NCBI GenBank assembly: GCA_030374805.1
Contig: JARGSG010000054.1
Coordinates: 310,001-374,000, forward strand
Reading direction: 5' to 3'
DNA length: 64,000 nucleotides
DNA from: Gracilaria gracilis
Taxonomy: Eukaryota > Rhodophyta > Florideophyceae > Gracilariales > Gracilariaceae
The position numbers and the translations under genes were made by a program. Positions 30,857 to 40,642 of the stretch are shown piece after piece. Numbering within the stretch: the first letter of the stretch is position 1; every line of letters starts with the position of its first letter. The notes beneath the pieces were generated by a model. That model did no database searches. It worked only from the letters and a program-made list of their open reading frames with translations, and was not told the origin of the DNA.

Positions 30857-33800
30857 TCATAGTCTCAATTTCCAAATGCATTTGCACTCTTCGGCCGCTA
30901 TTCTTCTGCAAAGTTGAGGAGTCCTATTTGCACTGTTTTCCGCCCTGAGGGTATCAACAATCTCCTTCAAGTGTTGCTGGAGGGATTCTATCGCCGCTTC
31001 CGCTAATTTGGACATACCTCTTCGGTTTCGAAGCTTTTTCCTAATGCCGTCGCAATATGAATGAAGGCAAACATACTGCAGCTCAAGCGACGAACATGGA
31101 ATTCGGCAGTTACGTGCTCTCGCCTCAGAAGTCGTTGTGCAGCGGCTCACAAGATCAGCGAACTTCGAAGCTGAGGTGTCAACCATCGAAACGAAAAACT
31201 TCACATTCGTTGGTCTGATGGCAATCACGCAGGAACAAAGCTTTAGACAGCTCAATAAGGCAGACTGATAAACATTCAAGACGACTGTCATATGAGAATT
31301 AATTTGCCCATCAAACATCAGAGGATGTAACTTCGGCTTGAAACACGAAAAGGCGTTCTCCGCCATTCTCCGACATGGTTCTCTATCAAATTCGATCTTC
31401 ACCGCATTCCTTAGTCGGTCGTCAACTTGTGTTGCGTACCTAGCGAAATCTCCTCGAATTTCAAGATTCTTCGTGTCCACAAGAATCCCGCACCACGGAA
31501 TAAACCTCTGAGGTTCATGTGGTACCAAAGGCGTTATAAAGTTCGTCTTTGCCTTGTCCTTGTTAATGCAAAACCCGTAGAGGGTAGATCTCGATTCTTC
31601 AATCATCTGGCAAAGAAAATGTTTTGCTTGAGCTCTAGAAGATGAGACGAAAAAGGTGTCATCAACAAGTCTCATCAGCAACGTAACTGCTTCTCTTGAC
31701 GCACAAGCCAGCTTGGAATCAACATCATACTTCATGGTATCAAGTTTTGTTGCGGTCTCAGAGACTTCGAGATATTCCCCGAGGTCATGTTGTTCGATGA
31801 AACCATAGAACAATGAAGTCAGCAGTTGGGAGGTAGGATGACCCTGAGGCAAACCGTGCCTTTGAACTGCAAAGCCTGAACTTTTAGATCTGTGGTGCCG
31901 CCTGCGGGAAATGGAGACAATGTTATTGCCTAGAACCTCCGACAGCAATCTGCATATGACCTCTTTGCTCCATGTACTCATTCTCACTAAATCTGAGAAT
32001 AACCCACCCGCATGAGCCCGAGCTAGTTTGGCTCTCACAATCGAATGAAAGGAGGTTTCTTCTCCGGGTTTCGTGCACACGTACGTCAAGTATCGATGAA
32101 GTATGCGGTCAGTCGCTCTTTGTGGCCGGGATAGTTTGTACCTCAGGAGCACGTATCTGTCTTTGAAGAACAACTGAGGAACGACATCTTCGAAGAGCTT
32201 CTTAAGCGGTATCGTGTCAAAGCTTGTTTTAATATCCAATGCACAGGCAAACAAAGGGGGGCAGCCTTTTTGTCGCCACTTATGTTTCGCTTTTACAAAC
32301 TTTCGGTATATATCATCTAGACCGAAAACTGCTGCTCCTGTGCTCGAACCTCTTCCTTTTGCCTCGCGAGACAAGATCCTTACAAAGTCCTTCATAGTCG
32401 CATTTATTGCAGTTTTTCTTCTTCTGCACAACCGCTTTATGGAATTTGTTCTGAAGCTTCGCCTATCAATTGACAACAGCTTAGCTCGCGGTCTTTGAAT
32501 TCCACGCATTGATGACTTCTTTGGAACAAAGCGAATGTCATGATACATTAGGGTAGCCAAACCCGATGGGCTGAGAGCAGCATTTACCTTAGTCTGCTGT
32601 CGAGAGTAAACGTGGAAGTCATCCTTCGACAATACTTCAAAACGTTGGTTGTCTTCGTAATGCTGCTTCTCAGCCCGGTCGCAAAGAATGGTCCATACTT
32701 CTCTTCGATAGTGGAAAAGGCGATATCGGTGTCTGTCGGCCTCCGTGACGTAAAAGCTTTGATTGAGCAATGGGATCAAGAAGCCTCTGAAAACCCATGT
32801 GACAAACTCAATAATACGGGCTGTTCGGTACTGGAGATCATTCGGATTGTTAATTCGATGTCCACCAGGCCCTTTGCGATGCAACCATGGAACATCACAC
32901 ATTTTGAAACCTTCTCGAGAAATGAAGGTTCTCACGTTAAAGTGTTCTTTTTCATTTCTCTTGCATACAAAATGATTCACCGCTTTGTAGATCACACCTC
33001 TATTTTCGGATGATCCGAAAACCTCGACTGGGAATGCTTTCTGGACGCAGGCGCTTAAGTATCTCGCAACATGCTTAGGCTTCGTGTACATGCTAAGAAG
33101 ACGAACGTTTGGAGTTTCATTCCATTGAAAGTCTTTGGGAAGAGGGCAACGCAAGCCGAGTAGTCTTCTGAAACAGTTACTCTGCACCCGGCGTAAAAGG
33201 TCTCTCAAGATTGGTACTAACAATCTCAAACGCGATGTAATCGGAGCAAAAGTCTTATCCTCCTTACTCATGGACTTCAACAGGCTTGTAGCAATAATAT
33301 CGTATCTACGCACGTGGTCTCGTCCCTCCGAACCCCATTGTGATGTGGGTTTCTCAACCTTCTTCCGTTTCGTTTTGTGATCCTGCATCGGAAAGATTAT
33401 ACGAATCAAGTGCTCCGCGCTCTTGCGAGAGGGTGTGAAACGATGCAAATGGTGCGCAGCTGGAAGTCCTTGATTTTTCCCGCGTTCAGTGCTCCATAGA
33501 TTCTTGAAACTAGGATTGGACGGAGGTGTTCGATACATTACGTCACGCTTTATAATTACATCCGTGTGGACTGTAGACGACTTGGGCTTTTCCTTGTTGG
33601 ACAAATTCTTCCATCTCGTGGAGTGATTTAGGACAGCAGCAGGACCACATAACTGGAGAAGCACGCAGGAAGGGAGCTTGACGAGGACAGTTTCTGTTTT
33701 CGGCGCAGAATCTAGCATTCGATCTTGCACTCCAAGCAAGAGTGAAGTTTCCATGAGAAAATGGCGAAACACCACATAGCCAACGCGGGAGAGTAGAATA

Positions 33801-34273
33801 CCAAAATTTGGTGATCGCAGCTGCTGTGTGGATGTAGAGGGGCCTCGAACGTCAAGATCACGAAACATGCTACCGGTCCCATCCTGCTTAGAAATAAAGA
33901 AACCGTTGCAAAGCACGTTCACACAGTCTGGCTTTTCAGATGCGTTGCGATATTTTCGAAGCGTAGAAGAGATCACCTGGGTGAGTATATCATCCATAGA
34001 AACAGATTTTAGAGGCAGGCCTTCCATAGCATTTTCAGGGAATGACGGGTGCGAAGGGAATGCGACCAAAAGCGAGGATAACAGCCGATTGTACGACGCA
34101 GAATCTGAGGAACGACGCAGCACTATTTGGGTGGATAGATTCTCATTGAGCGTATCGATGTACTTTTCCAATAACACGACGTGTGGGTAGAATCGACGAG
34201 CAATCCTCAGCAGTTTTTTCTCATACTCTGAAGTTGTAAGGGTTTCGGCCGCCATACTTGAATGTGTTTTCAT
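30857..34273 (-). CDS. TERT: Telomerase reverse transcriptase, full length, single exon, 1138 aa
   Basis: Catalytic subunit of telomerase. A TEN-like N-terminal GQ region is visible at about 159-215 (LLSRVGYVVFRHFL and LVKLPSCVLLQLCGP). The RNA-binding domain has a QFP-like block (about 450-500) and the T motif (LLNQSFYVTEADRHRYRLFHYRREVW, in part, about 502-527). The reverse transcriptase shows motif 1 DIRFVPK (579-585), motif A FACALDIKTSFDTIP (Asp680), motif B' HGLPQGHPTSQLL (806-818), motif C LMRLVDDTFFVSS (Asp870, Asp871), motif D GFCINKDKAKTNF and motif E WCGILVD. The three catalytic Asp are present. Arg before Leu-Val-Asp-Asp in motif C is the telomerase form and separates it from retroelement enzymes. 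No intron or break over 3.4 kb. It faces away from the cis-prenyltransferase. Confidence 0.96.
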   Translation of the reverse strand: MKTHSSMAAETLTTSEYEKKLLRIARRFYPHVVLLEKYIDTLNENLSTQIVLRRSSDSASYNRLLSSLLVAFPSHPSFPENAMEGLPLKSVSMDDILTQVISSTLRKYRNASEKPDCVNVLCNGFFISKQDGTGSMFRDLDVRGPSTSTQQLRSPNFGILLSRVGYVVFRHFLMETSLLLGVQDRMLDSAPKTETVLVKLPSCVLLQLCGPAAVLNHSTRWKNLSNKEKPKSSTVHTDVIIKRDVMYRTPPSNPSFKNLWSTERGKNQGLPAAHHLHRFTPSRKSAEHLIRIIFPMQDHKTKRKKVEKPTSQWGSEGRDHVRRYDIIATSLLKSMSKEDKTFAPITSRLRLLVPILRDLLRRVQSNCFRRLLGLRCPLPKDFQWNETPNVRLLSMYTKPKHVARYLSACVQKAFPVEVFGSSENRGVIYKAVNHFVCKRNEKEHFNVRTFISREGFKMCDVPWLHRKGPGGHRINNPNDLQYRTARIIEFVTWVFRGFLIPLLNQSFYVTEADRHRYRLFHYRREVWTILCDRAEKQHYEDNQRFEVLSKDDFHVYSRQQTKVNAALSPSGLATLMYHDIRFVPKKSSMRGIQRPRAKLLSIDRRSFRTNSIKRLCRRRKTAINATMKDFVRILSREAKGRGSSTGAAVFGLDDIYRKFVKAKHKWRQKGCPPLFACALDIKTSFDTIPLKKLFEDVVPQLFFKDRYVLLRYKLSRPQRATDRILHRYLTYVCTKPGEETSFHSIVRAKLARAHAGGLFSDLVRMSTWSKEVICRLLSEVLGNNIVSISRRRHHRSKSSGFAVQRHGLPQGHPTSQLLTSLFYGFIEQHDLGEYLEVSETATKLDTMKYDVDSKLACASREAVTLLMRLVDDTFFVSSSRAQAKHFLCQMIEESRSTLYGFCINKDKAKTNFITPLVPHEPQRFIPWCGILVDTKNLEIRGDFARYATQVDDRLRNAVKIEFDREPCRRMAENAFSCFKPKLHPLMFDGQINSHMTVVLNVYQSALLSCLKLCSCVIAIRPTNVKFFVSMVDTSASKFADLVSRCTTTSEARARNCRIPCSSLELQYVCLHSYCDGIRKKLRNRRGMSKLAEAAIESLQQHLKEIVDTLRAENSANRTPQLCRRIAAEECKCIWKLRL

Positions 34274-34963
34274 GATCCAGCGATGCTCAAGAGGAGGTTA
34301 GCTCAGCTCTTTCCAAGTCTCAATCATCTAGAATTATGCCTCCATGCCGTTGGCTGTTTGGAGGATGACCCTGATTAAGAGAAGCAGGGAAGCGATGAAG
34401 ATCAAATTAAGGGAATGTTGGCATAAGAGACAAGCATCGGAAAGGAGACAGTTGATGTCCTTGGTGCCTTGCGACCACGTTCACGCTCGCGACCTGGTGA
34501 ATATTAGGGGTTGGTTTATCACCGTCTCTTGAAGGTAAAGTTCAAAGCTCAGTACACACATTGTGGATCCGTTGCCGGGTAGATATCTTTTCGAACTTTA
34601 AATTTTGAAGTTGAGTCGCAATAATTGAGGAGGACCTACAAATGGACTGAAATATAGCCAATAATACTACGACACTTGCGAATAATAGGATAGTTTTCAG
34701 CCCAACAAACTTTTTTTGTAATTCCCATTTTTTCGTTTGTCGCTACTATTCCTCCTACCGCGTTCATCTTGAAGTGCTTTTTGGATCGATGTATCTACGA
34801 AGGTACGGTAGATACCGTTGGTATACGCTGGCTCTTCGAAGCGCACTTTCGTGAAGAAAGTCTCAGCTTCTGATTCTCAAGCTCGCAGCAAACAGAAGTG
34901 AAGCAGGCACCATTGAACATCGAGAACCTCTGACAACTCAAATGCGCATGAATTGGAATATGC
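34274..34963. other. Spacer between divergent TERT and cis-prenyltransferase
   Basis: No gene seen. It holds the TERT promoter and contains GGTACGGTAGATACCGTTGGTA (in part, from about 34802), a cluster of GGTA/TACC half-sites. Confidence 0.4.
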
Positions 34964-36001
34964 ATGATGAAGTTGCTCGATATGTTTGTTGAATACTCCC
35001 GGTATCAACTGCTGTTGATAGCAAGTCCCTTTCTGCTCTATGTATCGTACGCAGCACTCCACAGGTGCTTCAAGCTAATTTCAAGCGCGAAAACGCTACA
35101 GAACGTTGCGATTCGCGCACTGAGATGTGGGGCGATTCCAAAACACATCGCGTTCATAATGGACGGAAACCGAAGATGGGCGCAGAAGTGCAAAATGCCA
35201 TCTCACAAAGGGCACGCCATGGGCCGAAAGACGCTAGCACAGGTGTTACAATGGTGTTTAAAAGCGGGCGTTGAAACGGTAACAGTGTACGCATGGTCGC
35301 TTGAGAACTTCAAACGACCGGACGTGGAAGTGACAGAAATCATGAGACTGGCTGAGGACGCAGCGAAAGAGTTCAAACACAAGCAGCATTTCGTGCACGA
35401 GAATCGGGTGCAAATTCGATTCTTGGGCGATCTGGCGCGCGTTCCGCTGACGCTTCAACGGCATATGGCAGAGTTGATGAGCGATACGATGCAATACTCT
35501 GGCGGTTTGGTGTTGAACATCTGCTTCAGTTACACGTCGCGTCACGACATTGCTAACTCGATCGCGGAGCTGAGCAAGATGGTGCGACGGCGCGGAATGA
35601 AGGCGGACGCCATCTGCGACGAAGCGGTGGGCGCGTGTCTGTCGACCGGGTGGGCGAAGGGGTCGGACGCGTGCATGCACCCGCAATTACTGGTGAGAAC
35701 GTCGGGGGAAACGCGTCTGAGCGACTTTCTGCTGTACGAGAGCTGTCACTCGGTGCTGTCGTTCTACCCCGTGCTGTGGCCGGACCTGTGCGCGTGGGAC
35801 TTTGTGAAGATGGTGCTAGATTACCAGCATGTGCTTCGACGGAGAGCGATGGCGCGGTGCGGATGTGCGACGATTGGCACGAAGAGCAGCCGGATGCACG
35901 AGGAGGTGCGCGCCGCGTTGATGCAGATGCGATGTCAGCATGTGGCCAACATGCGGCAGGGCGCCGTGGAAGAAGGAAAGAACGCCGTCGGCGCACGTTG
36001 A
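34964..36001 (+). CDS. cis-Prenyltransferase (dehydrodolichyl diphosphate synthase), 345 aa
   Basis: Condenses isopentenyl diphosphate in cis onto farnesyl-type starters to make long polyprenyl diphosphates, the precursor of dolichol for N-glycosylation. An N-terminal hydrophobic stretch (about 10-30) suggests ER-membrane association, as in DHDDS/Rer2. The UPP-synthase domain begins HIAFIMDGNRRWA (catalytic Asp67, with the adjacent Asn-Arg-Arg), then KGHAMGRK, VTVYAWSLENFKR, and region V RTSGETRLSDFLLYE (Arg245). The C-terminus ends in a basic, Met/Arg-rich tail without the RxG motif of NgBR-type partners. It could be a single-subunit enzyme of the plant/yeast Rer2 type. An alternative start is the next Met. 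Confidence 0.93.
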   Translation: MMKLLDMFVEYSRYQLLLIASPFLLYVSYAALHRCFKLISSAKTLQNVAIRALRCGAIPKHIAFIMDGNRRWAQKCKMPSHKGHAMGRKTLAQVLQWCLKAGVETVTVYAWSLENFKRPDVEVTEIMRLAEDAAKEFKHKQHFVHENRVQIRFLGDLARVPLTLQRHMAELMSDTMQYSGGLVLNICFSYTSRHDIANSIAELSKMVRRRGMKADAICDEAVGACLSTGWAKGSDACMHPQLLVRTSGETRLSDFLLYESCHSVLSFYPVLWPDLCAWDFVKMVLDYQHVLRRRAMARCGCATIGTKSSRMHEEVRAALMQMRCQHVANMRQGAVEEGKNAVGAR

Positions 36002-36465
36002 ACACGAGTTACACGGCGATGAAACACGTGGCATGCGTTGAAAACGTGTCGCACGCGATGCTCACCACCATGTGAAGGGATGCAAGATTTGCACAGAGAG
36101 AGTATAGAGCCGCCGTCATGCAATTGGCGCCGCCCGTTGAGATGTGCTCGCCATTCATGCAATGTGATTGCGCGTCGCCGACGTTGACGTGGAATGTGGC
36201 ATGTGCGCCACTTTGCAACGCTGGCAGGGCTTGTTCTCATCATACGCCTTCTCTTTCCACCCAACACGCGCTAAATGGTGGCTTCAACCGCCGCTTCTCG
36301 ATACCTTGCTTATCGATACCTTGCTCCTTCCCTCCTAACGGCGCCCGCGTGCCTGTCCGCTATGCCCGGTTCCTTCTCGCTTCGCGCTCTTCGTCCCGCA
36401 CTATAAACAACGTGCTTTTCGCCTCCATTCAACCCAACTAGCCTTCTCCCCGGAGTACCCTCGTC
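36002..36465. promoter_or_regulatory. Upstream region of the UVR/SnoaL plastid protein
   Basis: Moderately GC-rich, containing a direct repeat of CGATACCTTGC(T) at about 36299 and 36314 and pyrimidine-rich sequence before the start codon. No gene seen. Confidence 0.35.
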
Positions 36466-37161
36466 ATGGCCATGGCATTCCTCACTCCCGTGCCGCCGCG
36501 CTGTACATTCAACTCCCCCTTCCTGTCTGCCTCCTTTCGTTCGTCTCGCTGCCTGTCAAAGCCACCTGCTCGCGCCGCCACAAGCCGTGCCCCTACTATT
36601 CGATGCTGCGTGGAGCGGCCTGCCTGGAAGAGCATGCCCATCGACGTGGACTTTGCAAAAGACGAACAGCTGCAAATCCTGGAGGAGGATTTGGATGACG
36701 CCTTACTAGTGGAAGACTACAAGAAGGCGTCTGTCATACGCGATAAGCTCATTCGCTTGCAGTCTGGAGCATATGTTGCTGTGCTCTCCGCCCACATCAA
36801 GTTCTACAAGGCCTTTTCCTCGGGCTCTATTGTTGACATTGCTTCTTGTTGGCTGCAGAGTGAAACCTCCACATGTAAGCATCCTTCCGGTCCTTTGATG
36901 GCTGGCTACTTGAATGTGCTCAACGGCTTTGGATACCTCTTCTCTCTGGGTGTGCCTAGAATTGACGTGAAGAATGTTTGCATTACCATGCGCGGAACCG
37001 TTGCTTATGTCACCTGCGAGGAACATTCCACCGATTGGGAAACTGAAGACGGCCGACCACATACTGTCGTCATGAACGCTATCAATATGTTCACCAAGAA
37101 GAATGGCGAGTGGTATGTCTGTCATCACAGCTCTCTGCCTGTTACAGAGTTCAAGGGCTGA
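36466..37161 (+). CDS. Plastid-targeted UVR plus SnoaL/NTF2-like domain protein, 231 aa
   Basis: Residues 1-50 are rich in Ser, Ala, Pro and Arg with almost no acidic residues and an FLS/F-containing start, as in plastid transit peptides. Residues about 66-100 (EDLDDALLVEDYKKASVIRDKL) form a UVR motif, a helical hairpin known from UvrB/C and Clp adaptor proteins. Residues about 105-228 look like a SnoaL/NTF2-like cone (IVDIASCWLQSE ... GRPHTVVMNAINMFTKKNGEWYVCHHSSLP). The combination resembles uncharacterised chloroplast proteins of plants and algae. A role as a Clp-protease adaptor or a small-ligand binding protein is possible; neither is proven. An alternative start is two codons downstream. 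Confidence 0.8.
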   Translation: MAMAFLTPVPPRCTFNSPFLSASFRSSRCLSKPPARAATSRAPTIRCCVERPAWKSMPIDVDFAKDEQLQILEEDLDDALLVEDYKKASVIRDKLIRLQSGAYVAVLSAHIKFYKAFSSGSIVDIASCWLQSETSTCKHPSGPLMAGYLNVLNGFGYLFSLGVPRIDVKNVCITMRGTVAYVTCEEHSTDWETEDGRPHTVVMNAINMFTKKNGEWYVCHHSSLPVTEFKG

Positions 37162-38955
37162 GATCAACTCGCTCAACACCGCGCCACCCAAGTTTTGAAC
37201 GCTCGTTATTTCGAGCTCCACTGTAACGATTTACTATGCTTTCTTTCACTCGCAACGGCATGTGTCTTTCACCTTTAACGTCAACACGCCTTGGCGTAAC
37301 CATTATGTACATTAGCAATCGCGCTCAGTTTTCAAACGCAAGTTTCCGAGACAACAATACACTTACATCTGTATCAGAATAGGCTGTTACTATCTATTTG
37401 TAGATTAGTCCCCTTTTGCGCACAGTTTCATTAGTTGGGCCCCTACTCCTCCGAAAGACGTAGCATTTCAGCGCTGCCGGACAGAACAGTCTGGAGTGCT
37501 ACTGGCGTCAGGGATTTTCGTGAGAATACTTGGACGCAGTATATAGACGAGCCGCGTTAGCTCTGCAGGGAAGGGGGACATGAGATAAAGTTCTGCACTG
37601 ATGAGATCTTACGTCATCTGAGTCTGTCTACATATTTTCTTTTGATCTGAACATCTCATAAAAGAGAGAGAGATATCTGAAGTGAAGATGCTCCATGCAC
37701 GGCAGAAGTTATGCACAGTAGTATTTTGAGAAAAGGAGTCTGAAAGAGAAGCCAGAGTTTTAAAGGACAAGGGTTCTGCTTTCAGGAAACCCATGGGAGA
37801 ATAGATAGCAATAGTCCTCAATTAATTCAGGTCCCGACTTGGCATGGGTTATGATTACGGCCACTGGCTACTCGCCTTCTCGCGGTGTGCCTGTCTCCAT
37901 GACTCCGCGTAACACCGGGGAGGGGAGAGGAGGGGCAAAACGTGTAAGCAACAGGGGGTCCCACCGTCATTGTTTTTGGCCTCCGTAGGACTCAAATCTC
38001 GGAATCAGGGCAAGGTGACCGCAATAAAGAAGAAATAATGAGTACATTACTGCAAAGCGAGATATCTACTCTCTACAAGGGTAACGTTACCCTCTTCAAG
38101 ACTTTCTACTTTGTCAACAAAATACAAACAAAATGTCTTCTTCCCTTGATCCCTGTTGCAGCATGGGAAACCACGAACTGCTTTCTATATGTTTGAGAGT
38201 CATAATCGAAACTAGTTAGCAGTTAGTGTTCCTGATATGCCCGGTTAGTCTTGGCTACGATTACAACAATTGCCTCAAGGTATGTACAACTGGCTCTCAG
38301 TCCAATTGTACATAATCGTATTGTATGATCATCATGCCGTGTTGTAAACCTTTGAATTCGTGCATGACGCTGTTTCCAAAAGGCGTATTGCTGTGTCTGC
38401 GTTGTTCAATGGATTGATTCGCAGGAAAAAGGTTCTTCACTCAGAAAAAGAATGCAACTGTATTGGAAACATGCTACAGTTGTATCAGTGTTTCAATAAC
38501 CTTATATACGCTGGTAATTGTTCCTTACTTTCGTTCGCCATTGCCGTCAACGGACGTGCAATGCAAAGGTATGGCTTATCGGTGCGCTCTGACAAACTCA
38601 TCAATGGATTTCTGCCACACACGATGACGTTGAATACACCATGTCCCTTGCCCATTTCATGCTGAGCATGGTCCTCGCACTTCGTAATGACTAATAGTTG
38701 ACAGTAGGTATTTTACTTCGTACCGTAAAGGATTATTGCGTGGAATGAAACCTTCACCGACAGAGTTGTCACCTGTACATTGTTGGATTCACCAATTTCG
38801 TATTCCCAGAGCAGTTAATTCATCATGACATTGTTCTATAAGAGACCGGGAAATGAAGTGGGGGAAAGTCATCTGAGAGCAAGGGCAAACATTCCTGACC
38901 TCTCCTTTGCTGTGGCCTCCAATAATACCAATCGCTAGACTTTTTCTCTATCGTC
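37162..38955. other. 1.8-kb gene-free stretch
   Basis: Only short frames. It contains a perfect 16-bp palindrome AGGGTAACGTTACCCT (38078-38093) and a pyrimidine/purine-mixed region without coding signal. Confidence 0.4.
38078..38093. repeat. 16-bp perfect palindrome AGGGTAACGTTACCCT
   Basis: Self-complementary sequence in a gene-free stretch; related GTAACGTT/GGTA-TACC sequences occur near 18085, 34802 and 43641. Confidence 0.85.
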
Positions 38956-39639
38956 ATGAAGTTCTTCTGCATTGCTCTTATTGCTCTCTTCTTTCATCAA
39001 GTTTACCCCAGCCTTTCCGTCCCATTCAACCCAGAAAATTCTACAGTTCCACTTTCAAAAGAGAGCTATCCCACAGAGGAACCAGTGACATTGGAGTCGT
39101 CAACATTACCACTACCAACTGATGCTCCCCTCCCTGAAGACTCGCTTCCTCAACGAATCCCAAATTATGAAATGGTAACCTGCCTTCGAGGACAATGCCT
39201 CTCAAATCGTGCACGCAGGTTCTACTGCTCAATGTCACATCGGCGACTTTCCTACCCTTGGAATTCTGCTCTGATGCTTATCGTCGAAATTGATGAATAT
39301 TCTCTCAAGAGAACGGTTACATATAAAGCCGAAGTATCGGCTGCATCGGTTTCTTCAGGAAAGGTAGACTCTATTTCATGGAACTCAACTGAGGAGGACA
39401 AACAAACCATTAGCTGCTCCTTATATCCAATTCGGGTATTCCTGAACCCCTTCGGACTAAACACTACACATTCTGGCTTTGGGATACCAATTGATTTCGG
39501 ACAACCGCTAGGTTCTGGGTCCATACCATTTGGTTTGGGAAATCCATTCGGTTCATGCTGTGACGGGTGTTCGCATGTTGATGGAGAGCAAACCTATCCT
39601 CCCTCTTTGTCCTGTTGTAAAGGATGTTCCTATACTTAG
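38956..39639 (+). CDS. Secreted orphan protein with CC-x-GCS motifs, 227 aa
   Basis: Signal peptide at residues 1-21 (MKFFCIALIALFFHQVYPSLS). The mature part starts with a Ser/Thr/Pro/Glu-rich segment carrying N-glycosylation sequons, then a Cys-containing central region (CLRGQCLSNRARRFYCSMS). It ends in two related Cys clusters, GSCCDGCSH and SCCKGCS, close to a Gly/Pro/Phe-rich stretch (GLGNPFGS). No family is recognised. A hydrophobic, Trp/Leu-rich stretch encoded by tandem repeats lies just downstream in another frame (39687-39740). A missed short intron or a frameshift could join it as an anchor; I see no decisive evidence. Confidence 0.55.
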   Translation: MKFFCIALIALFFHQVYPSLSVPFNPENSTVPLSKESYPTEEPVTLESSTLPLPTDAPLPEDSLPQRIPNYEMVTCLRGQCLSNRARRFYCSMSHRRLSYPWNSALMLIVEIDEYSLKRTVTYKAEVSAASVSSGKVDSISWNSTEEDKQTISCSLYPIRVFLNPFGLNTTHSGFGIPIDFGQPLGSGSIPFGLGNPFGSCCDGCSHVDGEQTYPPSLSCCKGCSYT

Positions 39640-39686
39640 TGCCAATGCTGATCATTCTCTCTACTTGGAATTCGGAGTTTTAAAAA

Positions 39687-39731
39687 GTTCTTGGCTCTCA
39701 GGTTCTTGGCTCCTAAGTTCTTGGCTCCTAA
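39687..39731. repeat. Three tandem 15-bp repeats GTTCTTGGCTCCTAA
   Basis: Units at 39687-39701 (with CTCAG ending), 39702-39716 and 39717-39731; the last two are identical. In one plus frame they encode repeated Ser-Trp-Leu-Leu. Confidence 0.85.
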
Positions 39732-40642
39732 TCCTCTACGTACTCAACTTATCTCCTTCGAAAGGTGATTTTGGAGGATAACCGAAGAAAATTTCATCCA
39801 GCTTTTGGAATCCTCTCAACACGTCGGCGCTCTTCACCCTGTGTCTAATTACGTTCGTCTGCAGTGCGACCGTCAAACAAGACCTGGATCACGTTTTGTC
39901 CCGGTGTCCGCTAACTACACGTACGTGTAAAGTCTCGCGAAGAAACGAGCTGCCTGCCCCACGGGAAAGGGAAGACAAAACGATGATAGATTTGATTGAG
40001 CAATGACCGTCAAAGTTTTTGGCTTTCTTTAGGAGAGAGATCTATTCGTAGATAGTACAGTTCTCCTGCTACTTGGAGTAGCGGACCACACTAAAGAAAG
40101 AAGAAGAATCCTCCCAACGCCAGTTAGGCAACATATGCTTCATACCCTTTGCCTCACACAAGAATATATGATCTCAAGCAAACCCCTTCCCTTTGCTGGC
40201 AGGCAGATGAGCTATAGCTCATGTTACACGTCGCTGAAGCTTGACGCACAAAAATACGGGGGTGAAGCACAAAACGCAAATAATGGTACCGTCGGTACCA
40301 AGGGTAATGATGGCGAATGATTTTGTTTTTGAATATTTTCCAAATGTGTAATAGATATCCTCCCATAGATCAATGCGTTTCCCTAAAACTAGGAAGCGGC
40401 GAATCCTTAACCTTACCCACTTTCACAGAGCGAAAGACAACTCCACTTCATTCAAGACAGAGTTCCGAACAGCCCAACAAAGTAGCTCTCTTACTTTGCG
40501 ATCTGATCCAAGGCAGTCTATCATCGTGAACGTTGGCTTATTAGACATACCGTGGAAGCGTTCTCATAGAAAGAAGTTGAATGTTTGGGAATTGCTTCCT
40601 GTGACTCCTTTTCGATCTAAGTGTCGTGTACAACTGCGAACA
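39732..40642. other. Spacer before glucosidase II
   Basis: No confident gene. The glucosidase frame extends upstream to 40373 without homology. Contains GGTACCGTCGGTACC at about 40286-40300. Confidence 0.35.

Noticed and set aside
30857..34273. TERT frame as a retrotransposon polymerase
   Set aside because: T motif, Arg-Leu-Val-Asp-Asp motif C and N-terminal TEN-like region fit telomerase; there is no endonuclease or flanking retroelement structure.
40373..40642. Upstream extension of the glucosidase II frame
   Set aside because: A clear signal peptide starts at 40643; the extension would bury it.
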